64,000 nucleotides of DNA, taken from the NCBI RefSeq assembly GCF_002093975.1, contig NZ_MSZZ01000032.1:124001-188000 (forward strand), given 5' to 3'. Source of the stretch: Thermoactinospora rubra. GTDB lineage: Bacteria > Actinomycetota > Actinomycetes > Streptosporangiales > Streptosporangiaceae. Shown piece after piece: positions 47,521-56,883 of this stretch. Made by a program: the position numbers and the translations under genes. The notes below the pieces were generated by a model, which did not search any database, was not told the DNA's origin, and saw only the letters and a list, made by a program, of their open reading frames with translations. Position 1 is the first letter of the stretch, and each line of letters opens with the position of its first letter.

Positions 47521-47963
47521 TGGCATCCGTCGTCCTCGGTGACGGAGTCGTGGTGCCCACGCGCGAAGCGGTCGAGTGGGCCGTCGGCGGCCTGCCGTAC
47601 GTCGGCTCCCTCCTGGTCGAACTCGAAGACGGCGACTGGTACGTCCAGGTCGTGAAGATCGCCGGGGCCGACCACTATCTGATGGAGCATCGGGCGGGCG
47701 GCGCGGCGCGGCACGTCTGGGCTGTTGCTCACTCCCGGGAGGAGCTGATTCGCGCGCTGCTGGGATTCGCGCAGCGCGACGAAACCTGGATGACAGGTTT
47801 CACCTGGGAAGTCCTGGAGTTCGATGAAACGACCGGTTATGCATCTTTGCCGCCTCGCCATCCCATGTCGCCGGAGTCGGGGCTAACCATCGAAGGGTTC
47901 GAAAGCCCGAACCCACTTTCGGACAAGGAGCATGAGGACCTTCGCGGCAATTGGGGCGAATAG
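47520..47963 (+). CDS. Hypothetical protein
   Basis: A 147-residue acidic cytoplasmic protein. I do not recognise the family, although the layout (VEWAVGGLPYVGSLLVELED, WYVQVVKIAGADHYLMEHRA, HSREELIRALLGFAQRD) resembles small actinomycete immunity-like or DUF proteins. ATG 47520 overlaps the stop of the PASTA gene by one base and has GAAGGAATC upstream, so it is translationally coupled to the PASTA protein. Confidence 0.72.
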   Translation: MASVVLGDGVVVPTREAVEWAVGGLPYVGSLLVELEDGDWYVQVVKIAGADHYLMEHRAGGAARHVWAVAHSREELIRALLGFAQRDETWMTGFTWEVLEFDETTGYASLPPRHPMSPESGLTIEGFESPNPLSDKEHEDLRGNWGE

Positions 47964-48088
47964 CTCGGCGGCCTCACGGCTGTATTCCACCCATGGCCAT
48001 GGCATCCGGCACCGACAGGTGATAAACCATTGCGACATGCTCGCATTGGACCGCTCCGTGAGCATCTATAGGCATTCCCGGAGGGCGA

Positions 48089-50650
48089 ATGAGCACGGTC
48101 GACCGCGTCGCGGTGATCGCGGAGGAACAGCAGGCCGTCAGTCACATCTACGCCTGCCTCGAACAAGACCGGGAGGCTGTTGACGACTTCCGGCGCAGGC
48201 ACAAGGACGACTGCCCGGACGCGGGTCTGTCTCCCTTCTCCGATGCGCCGCGGGAGTACGGCCGCAGGGAGGACACCGGCCATCTCGCCCTGGTGACCAT
48301 GCGGGTGGACCTGACCGAAGACCCGGACGACAAGCTCACCTGGTACATCGGCCGGGCGACGGTGCGGGACGAGAATCGTGATCTCGTACTGATCAAGTGG
48401 ACGGCCCCGCAGGCCACGAAATGGCGTCTGGCCACGCCCGACGAGCCTGGCGACGTGCGTCTGCAACGGCAACTCCGCTGCGAGGGCCGCACGGTTGTCG
48501 ACTACAGCGACACCGAGATCCAGGTCATCACTTCCGAGGGGAAAACGGTTCCCGCGCCGGCCGGCGAGGAGGAGCCGGACCCGTTCCTGCTCGCCGACCT
48601 CGACCTGGCCCGCGATGGTGTGATGCGGGACATCGTCGAGACGATCCAGCGGCACCAGCTCCGCCTCGTCGCAGACGAACGCAAGGGCCTGCTGGTGATC
48701 CAGGGCGGCCCGGGCACCGGCAAGACCGCGGTCGGCCTCCACCGGGTCACCTGGCTGCTGGACAACGGCCACTTCACTCCCGACCAGGTGCTCGTCATCG
48801 GTCCGCACAAGGGCTTCCTCCAGTACGTCCGTGACGTCCTTCCCCGGCTCGGCAGCCGCGGCGTCGCCACCGTCGAGGTGGCCCAGCTCTGGCTCGGCGA
48901 GGTCCGCGGGACCGATCCCGCCGAGGCGCGCCTGGTCAAGTCCGACGATCGGATGGCGCGGGTCCTGCACAACGCGGTGGAGGGACTGATCAGGGAGGAT
49001 CTGCTTCCGCGGGAGGAGGTGTCCTTCTCGTTCCGTGGGGCGACGCTGCGCATCGGCCAGGAAGAGCTGACCCGGTTGATGCGGGAGGCGCGCCAGGCCA
49101 CCGGGCCCTACCAGGTACGGCGCCGCCGGTTCATCGACACGACGGTGGACTGGCTGATGAGGCAGTACGCGGAGGCGACCAGGACCAGGTCCAACGACGA
49201 CAGGTTCCGCAGCCAACTGGAGAGGCACGCATCACTCGTCCCCGTGTTCAACCGGGTGTGGCCGTCCACGACTCCCGAACAAGTGCTTCGTCGCCTGCTG
49301 GCGGACACCGAGGCGCTTCGCTCGGCCGCCTTCGGCGTGCTGACCCTCCGTGAGCAAGAGGCGATCTTACGGCCGCAGGCCAAAAGGGTCGCCGAGGAAC
49401 CCTGGTCGGCCGAGGACCTGGTGTGCCTGGACGAGCTGCGCTGGTTGCTGTCCGGAGAGGAGGGGCTGCGCTTCCGCCACCTGGTGATCGACGAGGCACA
49501 GGACCTGACGCCGATGCAGGCGCGGTCGCTCGCCAGGCGGTGCCCGACCGGCTCGATGACGGTGCTGGGTGACCTGGCCCAAAGCACCGGAATCCGCCAG
49601 TACGACGTCTGGGAGCGCCTGGCCGGCATCCTCAGTGGCGCCGACGGCTGGCACGTGGCCGAACTCGCCACCGGATATCGCGTGCCGACGGAGGTCATGA
49701 CCTTCGCCGCCAGGCTGGGTAGAGCGATCTCTCCCTCCACCACGATCCCGGTCCCGGTGCGTCCGCCATCCGCCAACGCCCTGGACGTTCGATCGGTCAC
49801 CCGTCAGCGGATCGTTCCCGAGGCCGTCAGCCGGGCGCTTCGGCTCGCGATGAAGGACGGAGACCAGACCAGATCGGTCGCCGTCATCACGCCCGCCGAG
49901 GACGACCTCCTCACCGAGATCACCCGTGCGGTCGCGGCAGCCCAGGACTCAGAACTCCCGGGGATCACTCAGCAGGTCACCGTCCTGCCCGCCCAGCTCG
50001 CCAAGGGTCTCGAATTCGACCACGTCGTCGTGGTCGAACCACAGCGGCTGGCGCAGCAGGGCGCGGTGGGACTCAGGCGGCTCTACGTCGCGCTCACCCG
50101 ATGCACGCAGACGCTGACCGTCCTGCACTCGGCTCCGCTTCCGCCCGAGCTGGGTGGGCCTGCCCCTGCCACGACGGCGCCGGCCCGTGCCGAGAAGGTC
50201 GAGGCCATCCCTCAGGCGGAGTATCACAATCGCGATCAGTTGGTTGCCGCGTTGAAGGACCGGGTGGCAGCCGATCGCAAGCAGTCGACGCATCGCCGCA
50301 TCAAGCACCTGCTGATGGGTGAACTGTTCGGCAACGAACTCGAGCCACAGCCGGATGGTGAGTTCGCGGACATCGTCTGCAAGACCGAGCGCGGTCTTGC
50401 GATCTATGTGGTCTCACCTCGTGAGCTGGGAAGCTATGCCGAGCTGCGCCACGAGGCCGCCCGCCTCCTGGAGATCGAGTGGGCAGGCGGCGACCAGGCC
50501 GATGATCTGTTCCTGGTTCTGCCCAAGGAGCCTCAGGATCTGTGGGCGGTCGATCTCATCGAGCAGGCATTCAAGGTCTCGGTCATCTGGAAGACCCAGA
50601 CCGGCTGGGACGGCCCGCTCGTCGACGTTGCCTTGGGGCAGCCGAGCTGA
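48089..50650 (+). CDS. HelD-like superfamily 1 helicase
   Basis: An 853-residue UvrD/HelD-type ATPase. The N-terminal coiled segment (AEEQQAVSHIYACLEQDREA) and the following beta region match RNA-polymerase-binding HelD proteins. Walker A is QGGPGTGKTAVGLHR near 207, Walker B LVIDEAQDLTPMQARSLARR, then VLGDLAQST, ATGYRVPTEVM and LAKGLEFDHVVVVEP. HelD/HelR recycles stalled RNA polymerase and can protect against rifamycins. The last 130 residues (after about 720) are an extra domain (EFADIVCKTERGLAIYVVSP) that I do not recognise. It could be a degenerate nuclease fold. GGAGGGCGA precedes ATG 48089. Confidence 0.85.
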   Translation: MSTVDRVAVIAEEQQAVSHIYACLEQDREAVDDFRRRHKDDCPDAGLSPFSDAPREYGRREDTGHLALVTMRVDLTEDPDDKLTWYIGRATVRDENRDLVLIKWTAPQATKWRLATPDEPGDVRLQRQLRCEGRTVVDYSDTEIQVITSEGKTVPAPAGEEEPDPFLLADLDLARDGVMRDIVETIQRHQLRLVADERKGLLVIQGGPGTGKTAVGLHRVTWLLDNGHFTPDQVLVIGPHKGFLQYVRDVLPRLGSRGVATVEVAQLWLGEVRGTDPAEARLVKSDDRMARVLHNAVEGLIREDLLPREEVSFSFRGATLRIGQEELTRLMREARQATGPYQVRRRRFIDTTVDWLMRQYAEATRTRSNDDRFRSQLERHASLVPVFNRVWPSTTPEQVLRRLLADTEALRSAAFGVLTLREQEAILRPQAKRVAEEPWSAEDLVCLDELRWLLSGEEGLRFRHLVIDEAQDLTPMQARSLARRCPTGSMTVLGDLAQSTGIRQYDVWERLAGILSGADGWHVAELATGYRVPTEVMTFAARLGRAISPSTTIPVPVRPPSANALDVRSVTRQRIVPEAVSRALRLAMKDGDQTRSVAVITPAEDDLLTEITRAVAAAQDSELPGITQQVTVLPAQLAKGLEFDHVVVVEPQRLAQQGAVGLRRLYVALTRCTQTLTVLHSAPLPPELGGPAPATTAPARAEKVEAIPQAEYHNRDQLVAALKDRVAADRKQSTHRRIKHLLMGELFGNELEPQPDGEFADIVCKTERGLAIYVVSPRELGSYAELRHEAARLLEIEWAGGDQADDLFLVLPKEPQDLWAVDLIEQAFKVSVIWKTQTGWDGPLVDVALGQPS

Positions 50651-50657
50651 TCATCGG

Positions 50658-50693
50658 GATGATGTCCCCAAGCTGCCGGTGAGCTTCATCATC
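50658..50693. terminator. Bidirectional terminator-like hairpin
   Basis: GATGATG (50658-50664) pairs with CATCATC (50687-50693), and AAGCT (50670-50674) with AGCTT (50682-50686), with a one-sided bulge. It lies exactly between the convergent HelD-like and TPR-like genes. Confidence 0.55.
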
Positions 50694-50694
50694 G

Positions 50695-51519
50695 CTAGTT
50701 GAGTGCCTTTTCGCAGCGTGCGAGCCGTTTCTCAAGGCGTTGCCGTACCGTGGCGCTCTTGGGTGGCGTGGTGAGAGCCTGACGCAGCACCTGGGCGGCT
50801 TCGGCGTACTGCCCCTGCTGGACGAGCCAGATGGTGAAGCGATCGGCGACTGCCGCGTCGGTACTGCCCGCTTGTGTCGCAGTACGCCAGAATCGGACGG
50901 CGCTGTCTAAGTCGCCAGCCTGTTCGGCACGTCGGCCTTCTTCTCCTGCAAGGAGAGCGACGCTGGCGAGATCCCCCTCGGCTTGCGCCTTCAGCAAGAG
51001 GGCCTCACGCAGGTCATGGCCATGATCGGGATCGAGATTCCCCATGCGGTCCCGGCCGTCGGAGATAGCGACAAAGTATCCCAGCAGGTCGGGGCGAACG
51101 TGCCTGGGCATGCGCTTGAACAGCTCAACCAGCATAGGGATGTACGGCGCGGCAGCCGCATAGTCCAGAAGCTCATGCCACAACTCGGCGTTGTCTCGGT
51201 CGTAGTAGAGGGCGTCGACATAGGCGGCGAGGGTATCGTCCCGCCTACCCGATTGATATCGAACAGTCGTGGCCAGCAGCCAGCACGCTCTGGCCACAGT
51301 GGGGTCCCCGGCCGAAGCCAGCTGATCGATGATTCGCCTGAGATTGGCCTCCGAGCTGCGCCAGTTGTTGAGTTTCTTGCGCGCCTCTGGATTGTGCCCT
51401 GTGAGGTCGGGACGGGGCTGGTCGAGCTTGGGGAGGAGCCGTAGCAGGGTTCGGGCGAGGGCTGGGGTATGAGTTCGCGGAGACTTGATCTTGGTGATCA
51501 ACCAGTTCCACAGCTTCAT
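50695..51519 (-). CDS. TPR/helical-repeat protein
   Basis: A 274-residue protein made of paired helices. Clear repeats are LAAYVDALYYDRDNAELWHE, LDSAVRFWRTATQAGSTDAA and FTIWLVQQGQYAEAAQVLRQ. The N-terminus is basic and amphipathic (MKLWNWLITKIKSPR). It has no catalytic motif. It is convergent with the HelD-like gene and closes the defence-like block. It may be a scaffold; the partner is unknown. Confidence 0.72.
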   Translation of the reverse strand: MKLWNWLITKIKSPRTHTPALARTLLRLLPKLDQPRPDLTGHNPEARKKLNNWRSSEANLRRIIDQLASAGDPTVARACWLLATTVRYQSGRRDDTLAAYVDALYYDRDNAELWHELLDYAAAAPYIPMLVELFKRMPRHVRPDLLGYFVAISDGRDRMGNLDPDHGHDLREALLLKAQAEGDLASVALLAGEEGRRAEQAGDLDSAVRFWRTATQAGSTDAAVADRFTIWLVQQGQYAEAAQVLRQALTTPPKSATVRQRLEKRLARCEKALN

Positions 51520-51738
51520 CGCTGTCCTCGCTCGACATGCGACCGCGACCGTCGCAAGACTAATCGCGGACAGTTAGATCAACGTTACTGGGCGTCCTAT
51601 CCGTGATTGTGGAGGTGGCGCCTGTTATGGGCGGGTCAAAGGTGGATGCAGTGCCGCTGAATCGGCTGTGGAGTCGGTGCTCATCCACATCTCCAAACTC
51701 GTGCCTTGCTCGGGACTTGTGTTGATTGCCTGTGCCCG

Positions 51739-52010
51739 TCAAGCGACTTTGCGCTGCTTCGCCATGCCGAGGGCGTCACCGACTGTGGCAGCCAACACCA
51801 GGTAGGCGTCCCGTGTGTCCTTCGCCAGGCGGTTCAGGTCCAGCTCGGAGTCCTCTTCAAGATGCGGGTCGTAAGGGACGCTCACGACGGCACGGCATCG
51901 ATCATCGAAGTACTGGCGGAGTTCCTCCAGATCCACCGTCGACCTGCTGCGAGGCCGTACGCACGACAACACCACAGTCACCGACTTCGCCAAGTCAGCA
52001 TGGCCGAGGA
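51739..52010 (-). pseudogene. C-terminal remnant of a ParA/MinD-like ATPase
   Basis: About 90 residues of frame remain: LGHADLAKSVTVVLSCVRP, then VDLEELRQYFDDRCRAVVSV, PYDPHLEEDSELDLNRLAKD and TRDAYLVLAATVGDAL, then a stop. This is the usual C-terminal end of actinomycete MinD/ParA-like proteins. No P-loop or N-terminus exists; beyond about 52010 the frame continues as antisense of a serine recombinase gene. The remnant was evidently truncated by insertion or recombination. Confidence 0.7.
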
Positions 52011-54411
52011 CCGACAGGATCCCGAAGCGTCCCAGGCATGGCAGCTGCGGTGCGCCAGGATGCTCGTGGAGCCGCGAGGCGGTCAGATCGTGGCGGAGTT
52101 CTTCGACGTGGACAAGTTGCGCTCCATCCCGCCTCGGCGCCGTCCCGAGGCCGGTACCCTCCTCGCTCAACTGAAGAACCCCGATCGCGGCTTCGACGCA
52201 GTTGTGGTCGGCGAGCCGCAATGGGCCTTCTACGGCAACCAATTCGGCAACACCTTCGAGCTGTTCAACCACTACCGGGTGCCACTGTGGGTGCCCGAGG
52301 TCGGCGGCCCCATCGATCGGGCCAACGAGGCCCACGAGCTGATCATGCTCATGTTCGGCGGCGTCAGCAAGGGAGAGCGCAACCGGATCAAGGTCAGAGT
52401 CCGGACGGCGATGGCCGCCATGGCCGAGATCGAGGGTCGTTACCTCGGCGGGCGCCCGCCGTACGGCTACAAGCTCATCAACCTGGGCCCGCACCCGAAC
52501 CCCGCCAAGGCGGCCGACGGCAAGCGTCTCCACGGCTTGGACCTCGATCCGTACGCCGCGCCTGTCGTGCAACGCATCTTCCAGGAGTTCCTAGAAGGCA
52601 AGGGCCTGTTCGCCATCGCGGAGGGCCTGACCCAAGACGGCATCCCCAGCCCGTCGGCGCACGATCCCCGGCGCAACCGGCACCGCAGCGGCATCGCCTG
52701 GTCCAAGAGCGCCATCCGCGCGATCCTCACCAACCCCCGCTACACAGGACGTCAGGTGTGGAACCGTCAGCGCAAGGACGAGGCGCTGCTGGACGTCGAG
52801 GACATCACCCTCGGTCACACGACCAAGCAGCGGTGGAACGCCCACGACAAGTGGATCTTCTCCGAGCGGATCGTCCATCCCCAGCTTGTGGATGACGCCA
52901 CTTTCCGCGATGTGCAGGACCTGCTAGCCGGCCGCGGCAGCGCCACGCCGCACAAGGAGCCCCGCACCTGTCACCCCTACGCCTTCAAGGGGCTGATGAT
53001 CTGCGGGATCTGCGAGCGGAAGATGCAGAGCCAGTGGGTCAACAACGCCCCGTACTACCGCTGCACCTTCCCGCGCGAGTACGCCATCAGCAACAAGCTC
53101 GACCACCCTCGCAACGTCTATCTGCGAGAGGACGTGATCCTCCCCAAGGTCGACCGCTGGCTCTGCAAGGCGTTCGCTCCCCACTGCATCGCCCAGGCCA
53201 TCGACACAATGTACGCCGACCAGCTCGATGACGGCCACGACGCCAAAGCCGAGGTCATCAAGGCCAAGCTCGCCCAGGTGGAAGCCAAGATGGCCCGTTA
53301 CCGCGCTGCCGTCGAGGCAGGCGGCGATCTCGAAGAGATCAGCAAGTGGATCACCGAAGCCAAAGCCGAACGCCTCAAGCTCGAAGCCGAGCTTCGCACC
53401 CGCACCGGAAGGAGAAAGCCATCCCGGGAGGAGATCACCGCCGTCATCAGCAAGATCGGCGATGTGGCCCAGGCCGTAAGACAAGCTCCGGCCGACCTCA
53501 AGGCCCCGGTCTACCAGCGGCTCGGCCTCCAGCTGACCTACCTGCCCCAGAAAGCGAAAGTGAGGGCCGAAGTGATCCTCAGCCCTCACATAGTGAAAGA
53601 GTGCGTGTCCGAGGGGTGTCACTGCCCACTGGCCCACGCCCGATCGTCCTATCGACCACGTATCCGCTGGACGCCATCGCGCCGTGATACGCATGTGCCG
53701 TGGGTCGCGACCCATCCGATAACCGCCCGATGGCATGGTCCACGACGCCTCCGGTCTGCTCTGACATGGGCGTTTCGGCAACTGTCTAGCAGGCGCTTCC
53801 TGCTGCCGATCATGAAGGGCGTTTGTAGATGCGTGCGTATTCCACGGGCGTGGACAGGGCTTCTTGAGCCGTTCGGTCTACCGATCGAGCAACGGCTCAC
53901 CCCCACGGGCGTGGGGAGGACGCCACAGCGACGATTGCGGCCAGCACCTCGTGGGCTCACCCCCACGGGCGTGGGGAGGACCGCAGCTGCGCGTGCAGTG
54001 ACACCTCGCGGTACGGCTCACCCCCACGGGCGTGGGGAGGACGTGAAAGACGGCCTGAACGGGATCGCCCGCTTCGGCTCACCCCCACGGGCGTGGGGAG
54101 GACAGGAAGGTGCCGATGGTCCACCCCCACGTTTCCGGCTCACCCCCACGGGCGTGGGGAGGACCGGGTACAGCGGCTCGGGCATCAGCCGGGCAACGGC
54201 TCACCCCCACGGGCGTGGGGAGGACGCTGCGCAGTGGGCTGCGTGGCGGTGCCGATGCGGCTCACCCCCACGGGCGTGGGGAGGACGGCAGCCACTCCCA
54301 TTCTCTCCTCCGGACCACCGGCTCACCCCCACGGGCGTGGGGAGGACGCGCGGTCCCAGGTGGTGCCCTTGGGCAGGCGCGGCTCACCCCCACGGGCGTG
54401 GGGAGGACTGA
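52000..54411 (+). pseudogene. Serine recombinase (resolvase family), N-terminally truncated and read into the CRISPR array
   Basis: The homology covers 52000 to about 53620. AEDRQDPEASQAWQLRCARM is the helix after the active-site strand. Then follow VVVGEPQWAF, the Recombinase domain (GRYLGGRPPYGYKLI, LTNPRYTGRQVWNR), a zinc ribbon (GLMICGICERKMQS ... YYRC) and a coiled coil. The first beta strand with the catalytic Ser (normally ending YGRVST) is missing: upstream residues come from the antisense of the MinD remnant. The natural end is also lost, and the frame stays open through nine CRISPR repeats to 54411. It is probably inactive. ATG 52000 is the first start in the homologous part. Confidence 0.75.
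53833..53860 (-). repeat. Degenerate terminal CRISPR repeat
   Basis: Exactly 61 bp before the first good repeat, the core CCACGGGCGTGG and the trailing AGG are kept while the outer bases have decayed. Decay at this end marks it as leader-distal, so the leader must be at the cas2 side. Confidence 0.65.
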
Positions 54412-56541
54412 AACCCGGCACCAGCCGAAACGCTGTCGAACGGCTCACCCCCACGGGCGTGGGGAGGACGGCAGCCACTCCCATTCTCTCCTCCGGACCA
54501 CCGGCTCACCCCCACGGGCGTGGGGAGGACGCGCGGTCCCAGGTGGTGCCCTTGGGCAGGCGCGGCTCACCCCCACGGGCGTGGGGAGGACTGAAACCCG
54601 GCACCAGCCGAAACGCTGTCGAACGGCTCACCCCCACGGGCGTGGGGAGGACGGCAGCCACTCCCATTCTCTCCTCCGGACCACCGGCTCACCCCCACGG
54701 GCGTGGGGAGGACGCGCGGTCCCAGGTGGTGCCCTTGGGCAGGCGCGGCTCACCCCCACGGGCGTGGGGAGGACTGAAACCCGGCACCAGCCGAAACGCT
54801 GTCGAACGGCTCACCCCCACGGGCGTGGGGAGAACACGCCGCACCGGGCCAGGCCGGACAGCAGATGCGGCTCACCCCCACGGGCGTGGGGAGGACCACG
54901 GTTACGCCTCCTACCGCTACAACGGCCGCGGCTCACCCCCACGGGCGTGGGGAGGACCGGATATCCGGCATCGGCAAACATGTGTCCAGAGGCTCACCCC
55001 CACGGGCGTGGGGAGGACCCCGCCCCCCTGTCGTAGCTCGTGCAGCTACTGGCTCACCCCCACGGGCGTGGGGAGGACTCGACCACCCGGTTGAGCGTGA
55101 GGTTGGTGACCGGCTCACCCCCACGGGCGTGGGGAGGACAGATACGCCTTGCCAGCGAACTTCGCATACCACGGCTCACCCCCACGGGCGTGGGGAGGAC
55201 CGGATATCCGGCATCGGCAAACATGTGTCCAGAGGCTCACCCCCACGGGCGTGGGGAGGACAGGTCATACACCGGGTTGTAGGGGGTTTTGGTCGGCTCA
55301 CCCCCACGGGCGTGGGGAGGACGCCTCCGCCTCGGCGGCGTCCAGGGCGTCGGTCGGCTCACCCCCACGGGCGTGGGGAGGACATGGAGTCCGGCAATGA
55401 GTGGGGCGTTGTGAACGGCTCACCCCCACGGGCGTGGGGAGGACGACCGAGACAAAGCGATCGGACTGCTGCGCCGCGGCTCACCCCCACGGGCGTGGGG
55501 AGGACATGACCGCAGTCATGTCATCCATGGTGTGAGCCGGCTCACCCCCACGGGCGTGGGGAGGACTTGCTCGAGGGCCTCGAGCCGGGCCGTACGTAGG
55601 CTCACCCCCACGGGCGTGGGGAGGACTTGCCCAGCTCGACACGGTTCGCCAAGTCGCGCGGCTCACCCCCACGGGCGTGGGGAGGACCCCGCCAGGTCGA
55701 GGGCCAGCGCGCCGAGCTGCGGCTCACCCCCACGGGCGTGGGGAGGACGGCCGCATCTCGTCCCGGGCCCACCCTGCCGAGGGCTCACCCCCACGGGCGT
55801 GGGGAGGACGGTGCTTACACGCGGGGGTTTTCCTTTTCTCTCGGCTCACCCCCACGGGCGTGGGGAGGACGACGGCGCCGGCGGTGACGACGGAGTATCC
55901 AGCCGGCTCACCCCCACGGGCGTGGGGAGGACCCTTGGACGGATTGTTCGCGAACTCCTGCGACGGCTCACCCCCACGGGCGTGGGGAGGACTCGATGCC
56001 CGACCCCGTCGAAGCCAAGCGCGACGGCTCACCCCCACGGGCGTGGGGAGGACGGCCGGGGCGCTCCTGGCGATCTGGACGGTGCTGGCTCACCCCCACG
56101 GGCGTGGGGAGGACGGGATCGCTCTCCTCCTCGGGGGCGATGACGTCGGCTCACCCCCACGGGCGTGGGGAGGACTTGCCAATGGAGATGGCAACGATCT
56201 CGATCGGCGGCTCACCCCCACGGGCGTGGGGAGGACCCAGTCCTGCTCCCCGCCGTCGATCACGGCGTCGGCTCACCCCCACGGGCGTGGGGAGGACTTC
56301 ACCGTGGAGACGTCTGCCTCGGCACTGACCGGCTCACCCCCACGGGCGTGGGGAGGACACCGTGGCCAGGGCCGGGGGCGCCCCGGCCGACGGCTCACCC
56401 CCACGGGCGTGGGGAGGACGTCCCCCAGCAGGAGCCGGATCCGGTCGCGAGCGGCTCACCCCCACGGGCGTGGGGAGGACATCCCCACCCACGCCACCGT
56501 CACCCGCATCGACGGCTCACCCCCACGGGCGTGGGGAGGAC
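53894..56541 (-). CRISPR. Type I-E CRISPR array, 44 repeats and 43 spacers
   Basis: A 28-bp repeat begins GGCTCACC, has the hairpin core CCCCACGGGCGTGGGG and ends AGGAC. It recurs every 61 bp (four intervals of 60 or 62), giving 33-nt spacers in the 28-bp convention. The reverse complement begins GTCCTCCCCACG and ends GTGAGCC, matching type I-E repeats, so it is transcribed on the minus strand, away from cas2. A three-spacer block (183 bp) occurs three times from 54259 to 54807. One spacer occurs twice (54958-54990 and 55201-55233). The repeat at 54808-54835 ends AGAAC. Counting these, 36 spacers are distinct. Repeats are otherwise identical, indicating a recently active array. Confidence 0.98.
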
Positions 56542-56610
56542 ACTTCGCGACCTGCGCCTTTACCAGTCCACTGGCGGTTTCTCATCAGCATCCTGAGGGG
56601 CCGCGAACAT
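56542..56610 (-). promoter_or_regulatory. Candidate CRISPR leader overlapping the cas2 3' end
   Basis: Only 18 bp separate the cas2 stop from the first repeat. The lower-GC stretch ending TGGTAAAGGCGCAGGTCGCG on the minus strand, including the last cas2 codons, is the only sequence that could serve as a leader. Confidence 0.4.
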
Positions 56611-56880
56611 GATGAGTTGAAGGCCGTCGAAATCGGTCACATGGCGCCTGCGCCGCCCGGCAGTACGCATCAGAAAGCCCTGCTCGGTCGCGGCCGGATG
56701 GATGAGAACGGCCGCCCCGTCGCCCACGCTGGCACTGACCGCGTCCCACAACTCATCGCGCACCCGAGCCGACACCGTCCCGACATACAACCCAGGCGTC
56801 GGCTCGATCAGCCAACGGGACAACGCACCGCCAACATGATCGGGAATGGCGGTAGTCGAGATGACAACCATGGACGCCAT
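56560..56880 (-). CDS. cas2: CRISPR-associated endonuclease-like Cas2 (type I-E)
   Basis: A 106-residue Cas2e. The ferredoxin-like fold starts MVVISTTAIPDHVGGALSRW, continues with PGLYVGTVSARVRDELW and FDGLQLIMFAAPQ, and ends in the short Cas2e tail. It forms the central dimer of the Cas1-Cas2 integrase. It starts 3 bp after the cas1 stop; ATG 56871 is an alternative start. Its final codons probably double as part of the CRISPR leader, because only 18 bp remain before the first repeat. Confidence 0.95.
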   Translation of the reverse strand: MASMVVISTTAIPDHVGGALSRWLIEPTPGLYVGTVSARVRDELWDAVSASVGDGAAVLIHPAATEQGFLMRTAGRRRRHVTDFDGLQLIMFAAPQDADEKPPVDW

Positions 56881-56883
56881 GCG

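Noticed and set aside
48046..48072. TTGGAC and TATAGG as a promoter for the HelD-like gene
   Set aside because: The 15-bp spacing is too short for a confident sigma-70-type promoter.
54093..56612. Several open frames of 200-377 codons across the CRISPR array with a repeated SPPRAWGG or LTPTGVGRT pattern
   Set aside because: The pattern is the translation of the CRISPR repeat in different frames, not protein repeats.
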